A stretch of 64,000 nt of DNA, taken from TOLSYN sp963849065 (GTDB lineage: Bacteria > Acidobacteriota > Terriglobia > Terriglobales > Acidobacteriaceae). This document shows positions 33,210-41,919 of the stretch, in pieces (the stretch's first letter is position 1; each line of letters opens with the position of its first letter). Location: assembly GCA_963849065.1 (NCBI GenBank), contig CAWKFM010000002.1:496001-560000 (forward strand), read 5' to 3'. Position numbers and translations under genes: made by a program. The notes beneath the pieces are model-generated. The model had not been told where the DNA came from. It did not search any database and saw only the letters and a list, made by a program, of their open reading frames with translations.

Positions 33210-34913
33210 ATGCCGGAGCAATTGAAAGAAACCAGGGCTCAGCGCGCGGAACGGATGAAGCGAGAGAAGAACCCGTGGGAGTGTCTCGACGAGATTCGCC
33301 AGTTCGCCCGCGATGGACACAGCACGATTCCTCCGGAGTGGCTTGGCACCTACTTTAAGTGGTGGGGCGTGTACACCCAGGGCGACGGCGCCGGAGTGAC
33401 CGGCGGCAAGGGCGGCGAGGGACTTGTGGCGCCGTTCCTGATGGTGCGCATTCGAATCCCCAACGGTCTGCTGCTGAGCCACCAGGTTCGCACCATTGCC
33501 GACGTTGCTGCAAAGTATGCGCGCGGATTGATCGACATCACCGTCCGCCAGAACATTCAACTCCACTGGGTACGCATCGAGGACCTTCCCGAGTTGCTGG
33601 AGCGTTTGTGGCGCGCGGGGTTGACCACGACCGGCGCGTGCGGCGATGTCACGAGAGTCGTCACCGGATGTCCGCTGGCGGGAGTGGATGCCGACGAAGC
33701 TTTCGACCCCTCGCCCCTTGCGGTGCAGATCGACCGCTATTTCGCCGGGAACAACGATCTGTTTAACCTGCCGCGTAAATTCAAGATCTCGGTCAACAGC
33801 TGCCAATCGTGGTGCTCGTATCCGGAGATCAATGACATTGGCCTGACCGGCCTGCTCCGCAAGCGAAATGGATATGAGGAGCGCGGCTTTTCCCTTCGCG
33901 TGGGAGGAGGACTTTCCAATTCGCCGCACCTGGGCCAGCGACTGGACGCCTTCGTGGGCTGGAACCAGGTAATTCCGGTGGTCAAGTCGATTGCGGAACT
34001 TTTCCGCGATGCCGACGTGCTGCGCCAGAGCCGCGAACAGGCACGGTTGAAGTTCCTGTTTTTGAAGCACGGGTGGGATGCCGACATTTTTCTCTCCGAA
34101 ATCAATCGGCGGCTGGGATTCCAACTCGACCGAGCCGAGGAAGAGACGTTGCCGTCCGATCTCTATCGCGATCACACCGGGATTCATCCCCAGAAGCAGG
34201 CTGGATATTTCTACGTTGGAGTGTCGGTGCTGCGAGGCCGCCTCAGCAGCGAACAGTTGCACGAGGTGGCGGATCTCTCCGACCGTTTTGCTGGCGGAGA
34301 AGTGCGCACCACCATCATGCAGAACCTGCTGATCGTCAACGTCCGCGAGCAGAATACCGAGGCGTTGCGCCGCGAAATCGAAGGACTTGGTTTGCACGTT
34401 GAAGCGTCTCCCTTTTGGCGCGGAACCGTGGCGTGCACCGGCACCGAGTTCTGCAAACTGGCGATTACTGAGACGAAAAGCTTTGCGCGATGGGTGGTCG
34501 AGGAACTCGACGCGCGCGTGCCGGGATTCGACCAGCAAATCAAACTGAATATTACCGGCTGCCCGAACAGTTGCGGCCAACATTGGATCGCCGATCTGGG
34601 ACTCGAGGGTAAGAAGATCAAGGTCGACGGAAAGTTCGCCGACGCCTATTACTTCTGCGTCGGCGGCGCGGTGGGCCAGATGCAGGCAATCGCGCGTCCG
34701 GTGGGATATCGCTGCCTGGCTTCGGAGGTTCCGGAATCGATTGAACGGCTGCTGGCCCGCTACACGGAACTGCGCGATAGCGGAGAAAGCCTGCAGCAGT
34801 TCCTGGCGCGCAGATCCAACGACGAAATTCGGGGCTTTCTGGCGGGCGGAATCGCCGAGGTTGCGCAGCGCGATCTTCCGGTAGCGGCGGCACCGCACGG
34901 AGTGGAAGGGTAG
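33210..34913 (+). CDS. sir: Ferredoxin-type sulfite (or nitrite) reductase hemoprotein
   Basis: This 567-residue siroheme/[4Fe-4S] enzyme performs a six-electron reduction. Two repeated ferredoxin-like halves are visible. The cofactor-binding cysteines lie in ACTGTEFCKLA and ITGCPNSCGQHW (C-x5-C and C-x3-C), and the substrate-side basic residues lie in VRQNIQLHWV and VTRVVTGCP. Family sequence alone does not separate sulfite from nitrite reductases; the surrounding sulfate genes make sulfite the likely substrate. GGAGGA stands just before the ATG; six extra codons to 33192 are in frame but lie in the terminator stem. It is the first structural gene after the attenuator. Confidence 0.92.
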   Translation: MPEQLKETRAQRAERMKREKNPWECLDEIRQFARDGHSTIPPEWLGTYFKWWGVYTQGDGAGVTGGKGGEGLVAPFLMVRIRIPNGLLLSHQVRTIADVAAKYARGLIDITVRQNIQLHWVRIEDLPELLERLWRAGLTTTGACGDVTRVVTGCPLAGVDADEAFDPSPLAVQIDRYFAGNNDLFNLPRKFKISVNSCQSWCSYPEINDIGLTGLLRKRNGYEERGFSLRVGGGLSNSPHLGQRLDAFVGWNQVIPVVKSIAELFRDADVLRQSREQARLKFLFLKHGWDADIFLSEINRRLGFQLDRAEEETLPSDLYRDHTGIHPQKQAGYFYVGVSVLRGRLSSEQLHEVADLSDRFAGGEVRTTIMQNLLIVNVREQNTEALRREIEGLGLHVEASPFWRGTVACTGTEFCKLAITETKSFARWVVEELDARVPGFDQQIKLNITGCPNSCGQHWIADLGLEGKKIKVDGKFADAYYFCVGGAVGQMQAIARPVGYRCLASEVPESIERLLARYTELRDSGESLQQFLARRSNDEIRGFLAGGIAEVAQRDLPVAAAPHGVEG

Positions 34914-35534
34914 ATGGCGGCTCTGTTCCCCATGTTTTTGAAGCTGGAGGCCTGCAAGTGTGTGGTGGTGGGCGCGGGGACGATTGCCTCGCAGAAGCTC
35001 GACAGTTTGCTTGAGTCCGGCGCCGAGGTACACGTGATTGCGCCGGAGGCCAGCGATTCGATTCGGGAACTTGCGCGCAACGGCCGCGTCGCATGGACGC
35101 AAACAGAGTTTCGGGCCGAACATCTTGCGGGCGCAAAACTGGTGATTGCCGCAACCGGAGATCCGGCGGTGAACGAGCAGGTGTACCGGGCCGCGCAGGC
35201 GCAGGGAGTGCTTTGCAATTCGGTGGACGAACCGGAGCGTTGCGACTTTTTTTATCCGGCGGTGGTCCGGCGCGGCGATCTGCAAATTGCAATTTCTACG
35301 GCGGGCAAGAGCCCGGCATTAGCGCAACGGATTCGCAAGGATCTGGAAGGGCAGTTCGATTCCAGCTACGTCGGCTGGCTGGAGTGGCTGGGCACGGTTC
35401 GGCAGCTGTTCTTTCAGCGGCACGTGGAACCAGGACTGCGCAAGGAGGCGCTGCACCGTATCGCAGACCGCGCGGTGTTTGAGCGCTTCAAATCGTTCCG
35501 CGAACGAAAGCATCGAGGAGAACAACATGGGTAA
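34914..35534 (+). CDS. Siroheme synthase N-terminal type: precorrin-2 dehydrogenase/ferrochelatase
   Basis: This 206-residue protein corresponds to the N-terminal half of CysG / Met8p. A Rossmann fold starts with CVVVGAGTIASQKLDSLLESGAEVHVIAP (adjoining parts). The catalytic/dimer region contains CNSVDEPERCDFFYPAVVRRGDLQIAISTAGKSPALAQRIR (parts). It oxidises precorrin-2 with NAD and inserts iron to make siroheme, needed by the preceding reductase. It begins on the base after that gene's stop and ends overlapping the methyltransferase gene by eight bases. Confidence 0.93.
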   Translation: MAALFPMFLKLEACKCVVVGAGTIASQKLDSLLESGAEVHVIAPEASDSIRELARNGRVAWTQTEFRAEHLAGAKLVIAATGDPAVNEQVYRAAQAQGVLCNSVDEPERCDFFYPAVVRRGDLQIAISTAGKSPALAQRIRKDLEGQFDSSYVGWLEWLGTVRQLFFQRHVEPGLRKEALHRIADRAVFERFKSFRERKHRGEQHG

Positions 35535-36306
35535 GGTGTATCTGGTTGGTGCGGGTCCGGGAGATCCAGAGCTGTTGACGCTGCGCGCCGCTCGCCTGCT
35601 GCAGCAGGCCGACATCATCCTGCATGATGCCCTGGTCAGCGCGGAGATACTGGCGCTGATCGGCTCGGCCAAAGTCATCGACATCGGCAAACGCTGCGGC
35701 ACCAAACTGCTGACGCAGGAGGAAATCAATTCGCTTCTGGTCGCCTACGCTTCCCAATATGCGATCGTGGTCCGGCTCAAAAGCGGCGACCCCTCGATTT
35801 TCGGGCGCGCCGGAGAAGAGATCGAGGCGTTGGTGCAGGCCGGTATTTCGTTCGAGGTGGTGCCCGGAGTGACCTCGGCGATTGCGGCAGCGGCAGCGGC
35901 GGGCATCTCGCTGACCGACCGCCGTTTTGCCGCAAGCGTGGTGTTCGCCACCGCACACCGCGGCAATGGAGCCGGCGCAATGGCATGGGACAAACTGGTC
36001 ACCTCGCACTCAACCCTTGCGATCTACATGCCGGGAAGCGATTACAAACTGCTGGCCAGCCAGCTTTGCGACGCGGGGCTGGATGCGCAAACCGCGTGCG
36101 CGGTGATCTCCCATGCCGGGCGGCCAAGCCAACAGGTTCGTTGTTGCGACCTGTCTTCACTCGGATCGCACGAATCGCTACCTGCGCCAAGTTTGCTGAT
36201 TGTAGGCGAGTGCGCCAAGCCGTTGCACGCATCGCGGCATTCCATCCAGTGCAGCCTTGCCGCGAACGATTCGGAAGTTTGGAATGGGGTTGAACCGGCT
36301 CAATAG
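35527..36306 (+). CDS. cobA: Uroporphyrinogen-III C-methyltransferase
   Basis: This 259-residue SAM-dependent methyltransferase makes precorrin-2, the substrate of the preceding gene. Motifs: VYLVGAGPGDPELLTLRAARLLQQADIILHDALVS (parts), VRLKSGDPSIFGRAGEEIE and VVPGVTSAIAAAAAAGISLTDR. The start is ATG 35527, with GAGGAG at 35515-35520; upstream in-frame codons belong to the previous gene's frame region. With the neighbouring CysG-N-like protein it replaces the fused CysG of enterobacteria. Confidence 0.95.
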   Translation: MGKVYLVGAGPGDPELLTLRAARLLQQADIILHDALVSAEILALIGSAKVIDIGKRCGTKLLTQEEINSLLVAYASQYAIVVRLKSGDPSIFGRAGEEIEALVQAGISFEVVPGVTSAIAAAAAAGISLTDRRFAASVVFATAHRGNGAGAMAWDKLVTSHSTLAIYMPGSDYKLLASQLCDAGLDAQTACAVISHAGRPSQQVRCCDLSSLGSHESLPAPSLLIVGECAKPLHASRHSIQCSLAANDSEVWNGVEPAQ

Positions 36307-36385
36307 AGGCGCGGCAGAATATACGGGTGCTTTCACCAGCGGCAAACGATCAGGCCTATCGATTCACTCATGGGAACAGTACAGG

Positions 36386-37393
36386 ATGAAACTCAACGTC
36401 TTCCGGTTTGTCGTACTCGCATTGTGCGTGGTGGTGGCTGGCACCGCATGCGCACAGCAGCGCGTCACGCTGCTCAATGCGTCTTACGATCCCACGCGCG
36501 AGTTTTATCAGGACTACAATGCCGCCTTCGCGCGCTACTGGAAGACCAAGACGGGCCAGGACGTTGTGATTAAACAATCGCATAGCGGATCGGGAAAGCA
36601 GGCGCGGGCGGTGATCGACGGACTGCCCGCCGACGTGGTCACGCTGGCTCTTGCCTATGACATCGACGCCATCAACGCGAACGGCGGGCGGGTCGCGGCC
36701 AACTGGCAATCGCGCCTGCCCAACAACAGCACGCCCTTCACCTCGACCATTGTGTTTTTGGTACGCAAGGGCAATCCAAGGCACATCAGGGACTGGAACG
36801 ATCTGGTGCAGCCTGGAATATCCGTCATCACGGCGAATCCGAAGACCTCGGGCGGGGCGCGCTGGAATTATCTGGCCGCATGGGGCTATGCACTGCACCA
36901 GAACAACAACGACCAAGCCAAGGCACGCCAGTTTGTAGCACTGCTGTACAAAAACGTTCCGGTGCTCGATTCGGGGGCCCGCGGCTCGACCACTACGTTT
37001 GTGCAGCGCGGCATTGGCGACGTGCTGATTGCCTGGGAAAACGAAGCGTTTCTCGCTATCAAAGAACTGGGCGCAGACAAGTTGGAGATCGTCGTCCCCT
37101 CCTACAGTATTCTGGCCGAGCCTCCGGTTGCGGTGGTGGACAAAGTGGTGAACAGGCGCGGCACCGCCGCGGTGGCCAACGCCTATCTTGAGTACCTGTA
37201 CTCCGATGAGGGACAGGAGATTGCGGCGCGCCACTACTACCGTCCGCGTTCGAAGATGGTGGCCGACAAGTACGCCTCGCAGTTTCCAAAGCTGATGCTG
37301 TTTACCGTCGACGACGTCTTCGGCGGCTGGCGGAACGCGCAGAGAACACATTTCGCCGACGGCGGAGTCTTTGACCAGATTTATGGGAATTAA
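36386..37393 (+). CDS. sbp: Periplasmic sulfate-binding protein
   Basis: This 335-residue protein has a signal peptide (FRFVVLALCVVVAGTACAQ) and the sulfate/thiosulfate-binding family body: LLNASYDPTREFYQDYN, SHSGSGKQARAVIDGLPADVVTLAL, ANPKTSGGARWNYLAAWGYAL, and YLYSDEGQEIAARHYYRPR (parts). It delivers sulfate to CysTWA. The chosen ATG is directly before the signal peptide; the frame is open upstream into the methyltransferase gene, but those residues look out of frame with the function. Sulfate-specific versus thiosulfate-specific cannot be told by eye. Confidence 0.94.
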   Translation: MKLNVFRFVVLALCVVVAGTACAQQRVTLLNASYDPTREFYQDYNAAFARYWKTKTGQDVVIKQSHSGSGKQARAVIDGLPADVVTLALAYDIDAINANGGRVAANWQSRLPNNSTPFTSTIVFLVRKGNPRHIRDWNDLVQPGISVITANPKTSGGARWNYLAAWGYALHQNNNDQAKARQFVALLYKNVPVLDSGARGSTTTFVQRGIGDVLIAWENEAFLAIKELGADKLEIVVPSYSILAEPPVAVVDKVVNRRGTAAVANAYLEYLYSDEGQEIAARHYYRPRSKMVADKYASQFPKLMLFTVDDVFGGWRNAQRTHFADGGVFDQIYGN

Positions 37394-37402
37394 GAGTTGA
37401 AC

Positions 37403-38314
37403 ATGGGAGCCTCGTCCACGGTACCCGCGCGCGAAACGGCCGGCAGCACAGCCGGGCCAACCCGTGCGGAGAAAAGTCCGCGCTTTCGCTTCAAGAAGCC
37501 TGGAATTCTTCCGGGCTTTGGGCTTTCGCTGGGCTTTGCCGTGACCTATCTGAGCCTGATCGTGCTGATTCCGCTGAGCGCAATCTTTCTGAAGACGGCG
37601 ACCATGCACTGGGCGCGATTTGTTGCTACCGTGACCTCGCCACGGGTGATGGCCTCCTACCGGCTGACCTTCGGCGCGTCATTTCTCGGCGCGGCAATCG
37701 ACGCGGTCTTCGGCTTCATCGTGGCCTGGGTGTTGGCGCGTTATAGTTTTCCGGGCAAGCGGATTGCAGACGCCATGGTGGATCTTCCATTCGCGTTGCC
37801 CACGGCAGTTGCGGGCATCTCGCTGACTTCCTTGTATGCTCCGAACGGCTGGCTTGGGCGATACCTGCATCCGCTGGGAATCGACGTTGTGTTTACACGA
37901 CTTGGCGTTGTCGTCGCGCTTACATTCGTAGGGCTTCCGTTTGTGGTTCGAAGTGTGCAGCCGGTCATTCAGGAACTGGGCAGCGATGTGGAAGAAGCCT
38001 CCGCCAGCCTTGGCGCGAATGCATGGCAAACCTTCAGCCGTGTCATATTCCCGACGATCGTTCCCGCCCTGCTCACCGGCTTTACGCTGGCCTTCGCCCG
38101 GGGACTCGGCGAATACGGCTCGGTCATCTTCATCTCCGGCAACATGCCCATGCACACGGAAATCACCTCGCTGCTCATCGTCAGCAAACTGGAGCAATAC
38201 GATTACGCGGGAGCAACCGCGATTGCCTCCGTGATGCTGCTTACTTCTTTCGCGCTGCTGCTGGTGATCAACAGCCTGCAAGCCCGCACGCGCAGATTCG
38301 AGGAGAAAGCATGA
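37403..38314 (+). CDS. cysT: Sulfate ABC transporter permease CysT
   Basis: This 303-residue integral-membrane permease has six hydrophobic segments after a 35-residue Thr/Arg-rich N-terminus. Typical CysT blocks: FVAWVLARYSFPGKRIADAMVDLPFALPTAVAGI (parts), EEASASLGANAWQTFSRVIFP (the EAA loop contacting CysA), and GLGEYGSVIFISGN. ATG 37403 has AAGAG six bases upstream; a TTG two codons earlier is an alternative. Its stop overlaps the cysW start (ATGA). Confidence 0.94.
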   Translation: MGASSTVPARETAGSTAGPTRAEKSPRFRFKKPGILPGFGLSLGFAVTYLSLIVLIPLSAIFLKTATMHWARFVATVTSPRVMASYRLTFGASFLGAAIDAVFGFIVAWVLARYSFPGKRIADAMVDLPFALPTAVAGISLTSLYAPNGWLGRYLHPLGIDVVFTRLGVVVALTFVGLPFVVRSVQPVIQELGSDVEEASASLGANAWQTFSRVIFPTIVPALLTGFTLAFARGLGEYGSVIFISGNMPMHTEITSLLIVSKLEQYDYAGATAIASVMLLTSFALLLVINSLQARTRRFEEKA

Positions 38315-39162
38315 GCACGGCTCCGAATTCGAATATGGTTCGGCGGGGTGAATCTGCCGTTGTTCGCTGGACTTTGATTGGCGTTGCGCTCTTGTTCCTT
38401 ACGATTTTCCTGGTACTGCCGCTGGCCAGTGTTTTCGCCGAGGCGTTCGCGAAAGGATGGCGGACCTACGTGGCCTCGGTCCGCGATCCGGATGCGGCCG
38501 AGGCCATCCGCTTAACGCTGCTGGCTTCCGGCATTGCAGTGTTTCTGAATCTGCTCTTCGGGTTGACGGCGGCATGGGCAATCTCGCGCTTTTCTTTCCG
38601 GGGCAAGAATCTGCTGATCAGCCTGATCGATCTTCCGCTGGCGGTTTCACCCGTGGTCTCCGGATTGATCTTCGTGCTTCTGTTCGGACTTCACGGATGG
38701 TTCGGAGGATGGCTTGACGATCGCAATATCCGCATTCTGTTTGCGGTTCCCGGCGTGGTGCTTGCCACCGTATTCGTTACGTTTCCTTTTGTAGCGCGCG
38801 AGTTGATCCCCTTTATGCAGGCGCAGGGCAGCGAGGAGGAAGAGGCCGCCCTGGTGCTGGGAGCCAGCGGGTGGAGAACTTTCTATTCCATCACGCTGCC
38901 CAATATCCGCTGGAGTTTGCTTTACGGAGTCATCCTTTGCAGTGCCCGCGCCATGGGCGAATTTGGTGCGGTTTCCGTGGTCTCCGGACACATTCGCGGG
39001 GAGACCAACACGCTGCCGCTGCAGGTGGAGATCCTCTACAATGAATATAACTTTGCGGCCGCGTTCTCCGTGGCTTCGTTGCTGAGTCTGGTTGCCGTGG
39101 TGACCCTTGCGGTGAAGAAGATCATCGAGGATCGGGCGGGAATTCGCGGAGGGCACGCTTGA
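38311..39162 (+). CDS. cysW: Sulfate ABC transporter permease CysW
   Basis: This 283-residue permease is a partner of CysT. It has six hydrophobic segments, FRGKNLLISLIDLPLAVSPVVSGLIF, EEEEAALVLGASGWRTFYSITLPN as the EAA loop, and RAMGEFGAVSVVSGHIRGETNTLPLQVEILYNEYNF (parts). Start ATG 38311 is set by the four-base overlap with cysT. Its end overlaps the TTG start of cysA (TTGA), so the whole transporter is translationally coupled. Confidence 0.94.
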   Translation: MSTAPNSNMVRRGESAVVRWTLIGVALLFLTIFLVLPLASVFAEAFAKGWRTYVASVRDPDAAEAIRLTLLASGIAVFLNLLFGLTAAWAISRFSFRGKNLLISLIDLPLAVSPVVSGLIFVLLFGLHGWFGGWLDDRNIRILFAVPGVVLATVFVTFPFVARELIPFMQAQGSEEEEAALVLGASGWRTFYSITLPNIRWSLLYGVILCSARAMGEFGAVSVVSGHIRGETNTLPLQVEILYNEYNFAAAFSVASLLSLVAVVTLAVKKIIEDRAGIRGGHA

Positions 39163-40229
39163 GCATCGAAGTTCGTAATATCCGCAAACTGTTCGGCAAC
39201 TTTGTCGCCGTGGACGATGTGAATCTGCATGTCGCCTCGGGCGAATTGGTTGCTCTGCTCGGCCCATCCGGATCCGGCAAAACTACTCTGCTGCGCATGA
39301 TTGCCGGCCTGGAATTTCCAGACAGCGGAAGCATTCTGCTGAACGAGGAGGACGCCACCAACCACGGTCCCGCACGGCGGCGGGTCGGATTTGTCTTCCA
39401 GCACTATGCGCTGTTCCGCCACATGTCCATCTTTGAAAACGTTGCATTTGGGATGCGGGTTCAGCCCCGCAAGTCTCGTCTATCCAAAAACGAGATCCGC
39501 GACCGGGTGTTGCACCTGCTTGAACTGGTGCAACTGGAAAGGCTGGCGAGCCACTATCCGAACCAGCTCTCCGGCGGACAGAGACAGCGCGTCGCACTGG
39601 CCCGCGCCTTGGCTGTAGAGCCAAAGCTGCTGCTTCTGGATGAACCTTTCGGCGCGCTCGATGCCAAGGTGCGCAAAGAGCTGCGCCGCTGGCTTCGGCG
39701 GCTGCATGACGAGCTTCACATAGCCAGCGTGTTTGTAACTCACGATCAGGAAGAAGCTCTGGAAGTGGCCGACCGTGTGGCGGTAATGAACCAGGGACGA
39801 CTGGAGCAGGTCGGCACTCCGCAGGAGGTCTACGACAACCCGGCCAGCGCCTTCGTCTATAACTTTTTAGGGAATGTGAACCTGTTCCACGGACGCATCG
39901 ATAGCGGACACGCCCACATTGGAGAGTTGGAAGTGGCGTTGCCGGAGAACGCATCCGGCGGAGATGGCCCGGCGCTGGGTTATGCCCGGCCTTACGAGAT
40001 GATCGTGATGCGCGAACCTGGCGCGGCCAGTGCGATTCGCGCGAATCTGCGACACATCTTTGGCGTGGGGCCAAACGTAAAGCTCGAACTCCAGCGTTGC
40101 GACACAGGGACTCTGCTGGAAGCCGAACTCGGGCGCAAACAGTTCAACGAACTCGACCTCAAGCTGGGCGATGTGGTGTATGTCACGCCGCGAAATTTGC
40201 GGGTTTTTGCCGAAGATTATTCCATCTAG
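39159..40229 (+). CDS. cysA: Sulfate ABC transporter ATPase CysA
   Basis: This 356-residue ATPase has Walker A LLGPSGSGKTTLLRMIAG, Q-loop FVFQHYALFRHMSIFENVAFGMRV (parts), signature LSGGQRQRVALARAL and Walker B LLLLDEPFGALDAKVR, with His switch VFVTHDQEEALE. The C-terminal TOBE-type region starts after residue about 240. Start is a TTG overlapping the cysW stop. Only the ATPase of this transporter is present once, and no second sulfate permease is seen. Confidence 0.95.
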   Translation: MSIEVRNIRKLFGNFVAVDDVNLHVASGELVALLGPSGSGKTTLLRMIAGLEFPDSGSILLNEEDATNHGPARRRVGFVFQHYALFRHMSIFENVAFGMRVQPRKSRLSKNEIRDRVLHLLELVQLERLASHYPNQLSGGQRQRVALARALAVEPKLLLLDEPFGALDAKVRKELRRWLRRLHDELHIASVFVTHDQEEALEVADRVAVMNQGRLEQVGTPQEVYDNPASAFVYNFLGNVNLFHGRIDSGHAHIGELEVALPENASGGDGPALGYARPYEMIVMREPGAASAIRANLRHIFGVGPNVKLELQRCDTGTLLEAELGRKQFNELDLKLGDVVYVTPRNLRVFAEDYSI

Positions 40230-40282
40230 TGAACGCCGTCGGAATGACGAGCTTTAGTTCGAAGATTTTAAGGAGTCTTGCA

Positions 40283-41035
40283 TTGAGTGAATTTCAGCTT
40301 TCAACGCACAGCGCCGAAGAGGCTGTGCAGCAATCGTTGGAGAAGTTCGGGGCGGCACGGATCGCGCTGGCCTCCAGCTTCGGGGCCGAAGATCAAGTGT
40401 TGACGGACATGCTGGTGCGAATCAGTCCAGCGGCCAGGATCTTTACGCTCGATACCGGCAGAGTGTTTCAGGAAACCTATGACACGATGCAGCGGTCGAT
40501 TGAGCGCTACCACATCGGGTATGAGGTCTGCGTTCCGGAAGCTGCCGATGTCGCCGCGCTGATTGCGAAGGATGGGCCCAACCTTTTTTATTCCAGCGTG
40601 GAGAACCGCAAGGCCTGCTGCAATGTCCGGAAGATGAAGCCGCTGCGCAAGGTGCTCGGCACCGTGGATGCATGGATCTGCGGACTGCGCCGCGACCAGA
40701 GCGTGACTCGTACCGAAGTGGAGTTGGTGAGTTGGGACGCCGAGTTCGGCATCTACAAGATTTGCCCGCTCTTTGATTGGAGCGAAGAACAGGTGTGGGA
40801 TTACATCAGGAAAAATAACGTCCCCTATAACGCGCTTCACGATCAAGGCTTCCCGAGTATCGGCTGCGCTCCCTGCACGCGCGCCGTTGGTCCCGGTGAA
40901 GATATTCGCAGCGGGCGCTGGTGGTGGGAATCGCCCGAACACAAGGAGTGCGGGCTGCACCGTTCGCCTGCACACCGCAACCTCCAGCCCAACAAGCCTA
41001 CAACGGGCTTGCCCCCGCAGAAGGAGAACGCCTGA
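40283..41035 (+). CDS. cysH: Assimilatory APS reductase (CysH family, [4Fe-4S] type)
   Basis: This 250-residue enzyme reduces adenylyl sulfate to sulfite. It has the PP-loop-like ALASSFGAEDQVLTDML and YSSVENRKACCNVRKMKPL with the CC pair. A CxxC pair (GCAPCTRAV) completes the iron-sulfur ligands, and ECGLH is the catalytic Cys box at the C-terminus. The CC/CxxC ligands mark APS rather than PAPS reductases. TTG 40283 is the preferred start because AAGGAG lies seven bases upstream; ATG 40244 is a longer alternative. Two bases separate it from cysD. Confidence 0.92.
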   Translation: MSEFQLSTHSAEEAVQQSLEKFGAARIALASSFGAEDQVLTDMLVRISPAARIFTLDTGRVFQETYDTMQRSIERYHIGYEVCVPEAADVAALIAKDGPNLFYSSVENRKACCNVRKMKPLRKVLGTVDAWICGLRRDQSVTRTEVELVSWDAEFGIYKICPLFDWSEEQVWDYIRKNNVPYNALHDQGFPSIGCAPCTRAVGPGEDIRSGRWWWESPEHKECGLHRSPAHRNLQPNKPTTGLPPQKENA

Positions 41036-41037
41036 GC

Positions 41038-41919
41038 ATGGATCACCTGGAGAAACTCGAAGCCAAAGGCGTGTACATTCTTCGCGAGGCCTATCGCGAG
41101 TTCAAGAACCTGTGCATGCTCTGGTCGATCGGCAAGGACAGCACGGTTCTGGTGTGGCTGGCGCGCAAGGCTTTCTTCGGCCACGTGCCGCTGCCGCTGG
41201 TGCACATCGATACTCATTTCAAAATTCCCGAGATGATCGAATATCGCGACCGACTGGCGCTGGACTGGAACCTGAACATGGTTTACGGCGAGAACCGCGA
41301 AGCGCTCGCGGCCAAGCAGACATTCCCCGACGGCAACGTGGACCGACTCGGCTGCTGTAAAAACCTGAAGTCCGACGCGCTGAAGCACACGCTGTCCGGT
41401 GACTGGCCACGCTATCGCATGGACCATACGCTGCGGCACTATGTGCTCGACGAAAACAAAGAACCATACACGGGCGTGATTGTAGGAGTGCGCGCCGACG
41501 AGGAAGGCAGCCGGTCGAAGGAACGATACTTTTCCCCGCGCGACAAATACAACGAATGGAACGTGGGCGATCAGCCGCCCGAGTTGTGGAACCAGTTTAA
41601 GACCGATTTCGCACCCGGTACGCATGTGCGCATCCACCCGCTGCTGGACTGGACGGAGCTGAACATCTGGGAATACATCCAGCGCGAAAATATTCCCGTG
41701 GTCTCGCTCTACTTCGACCAGGGAAGCGGAAAGCGCTATCGCTCGCTGGGCTGCTGGCCCTGCACCAATCCGGTTGAGTCCGGCTCGCGGAATGTGCCCG
41801 AAATCATTGAAGAGTTACGCAGCGGAAAATTTGCCAATATTGCCGAACGTTCCGGACGAGCGCAGGACAAAGACGACGGCGGCGGTCTTGAGACATTGCG
41901 CAGAGACGGGTACATGTGA
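41038..41919 (+). CDS. cysD: Sulfate adenylyltransferase subunit 2
   Basis: This 293-residue small subunit of ATP sulfurylase makes APS from ATP and sulfate. The PP-loop motif is WSIGKDSTVLVWLARKAF. LPLVHIDTHFKIPEMIEYRDRLA, GVRADEEGSRSKERYFSPR and RYRSLGCWPCTNPVESGSRN (parts) are all typical. An AAGGAG lies 11 bases upstream of the ATG. Its TGA overlaps the ATG of cysN by one base, so the subunits are made together. Confidence 0.95.
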   Translation: MDHLEKLEAKGVYILREAYREFKNLCMLWSIGKDSTVLVWLARKAFFGHVPLPLVHIDTHFKIPEMIEYRDRLALDWNLNMVYGENREALAAKQTFPDGNVDRLGCCKNLKSDALKHTLSGDWPRYRMDHTLRHYVLDENKEPYTGVIVGVRADEEGSRSKERYFSPRDKYNEWNVGDQPPELWNQFKTDFAPGTHVRIHPLLDWTELNIWEYIQRENIPVVSLYFDQGSGKRYRSLGCWPCTNPVESGSRNVPEIIEELRSGKFANIAERSGRAQDKDDGGGLETLRRDGYM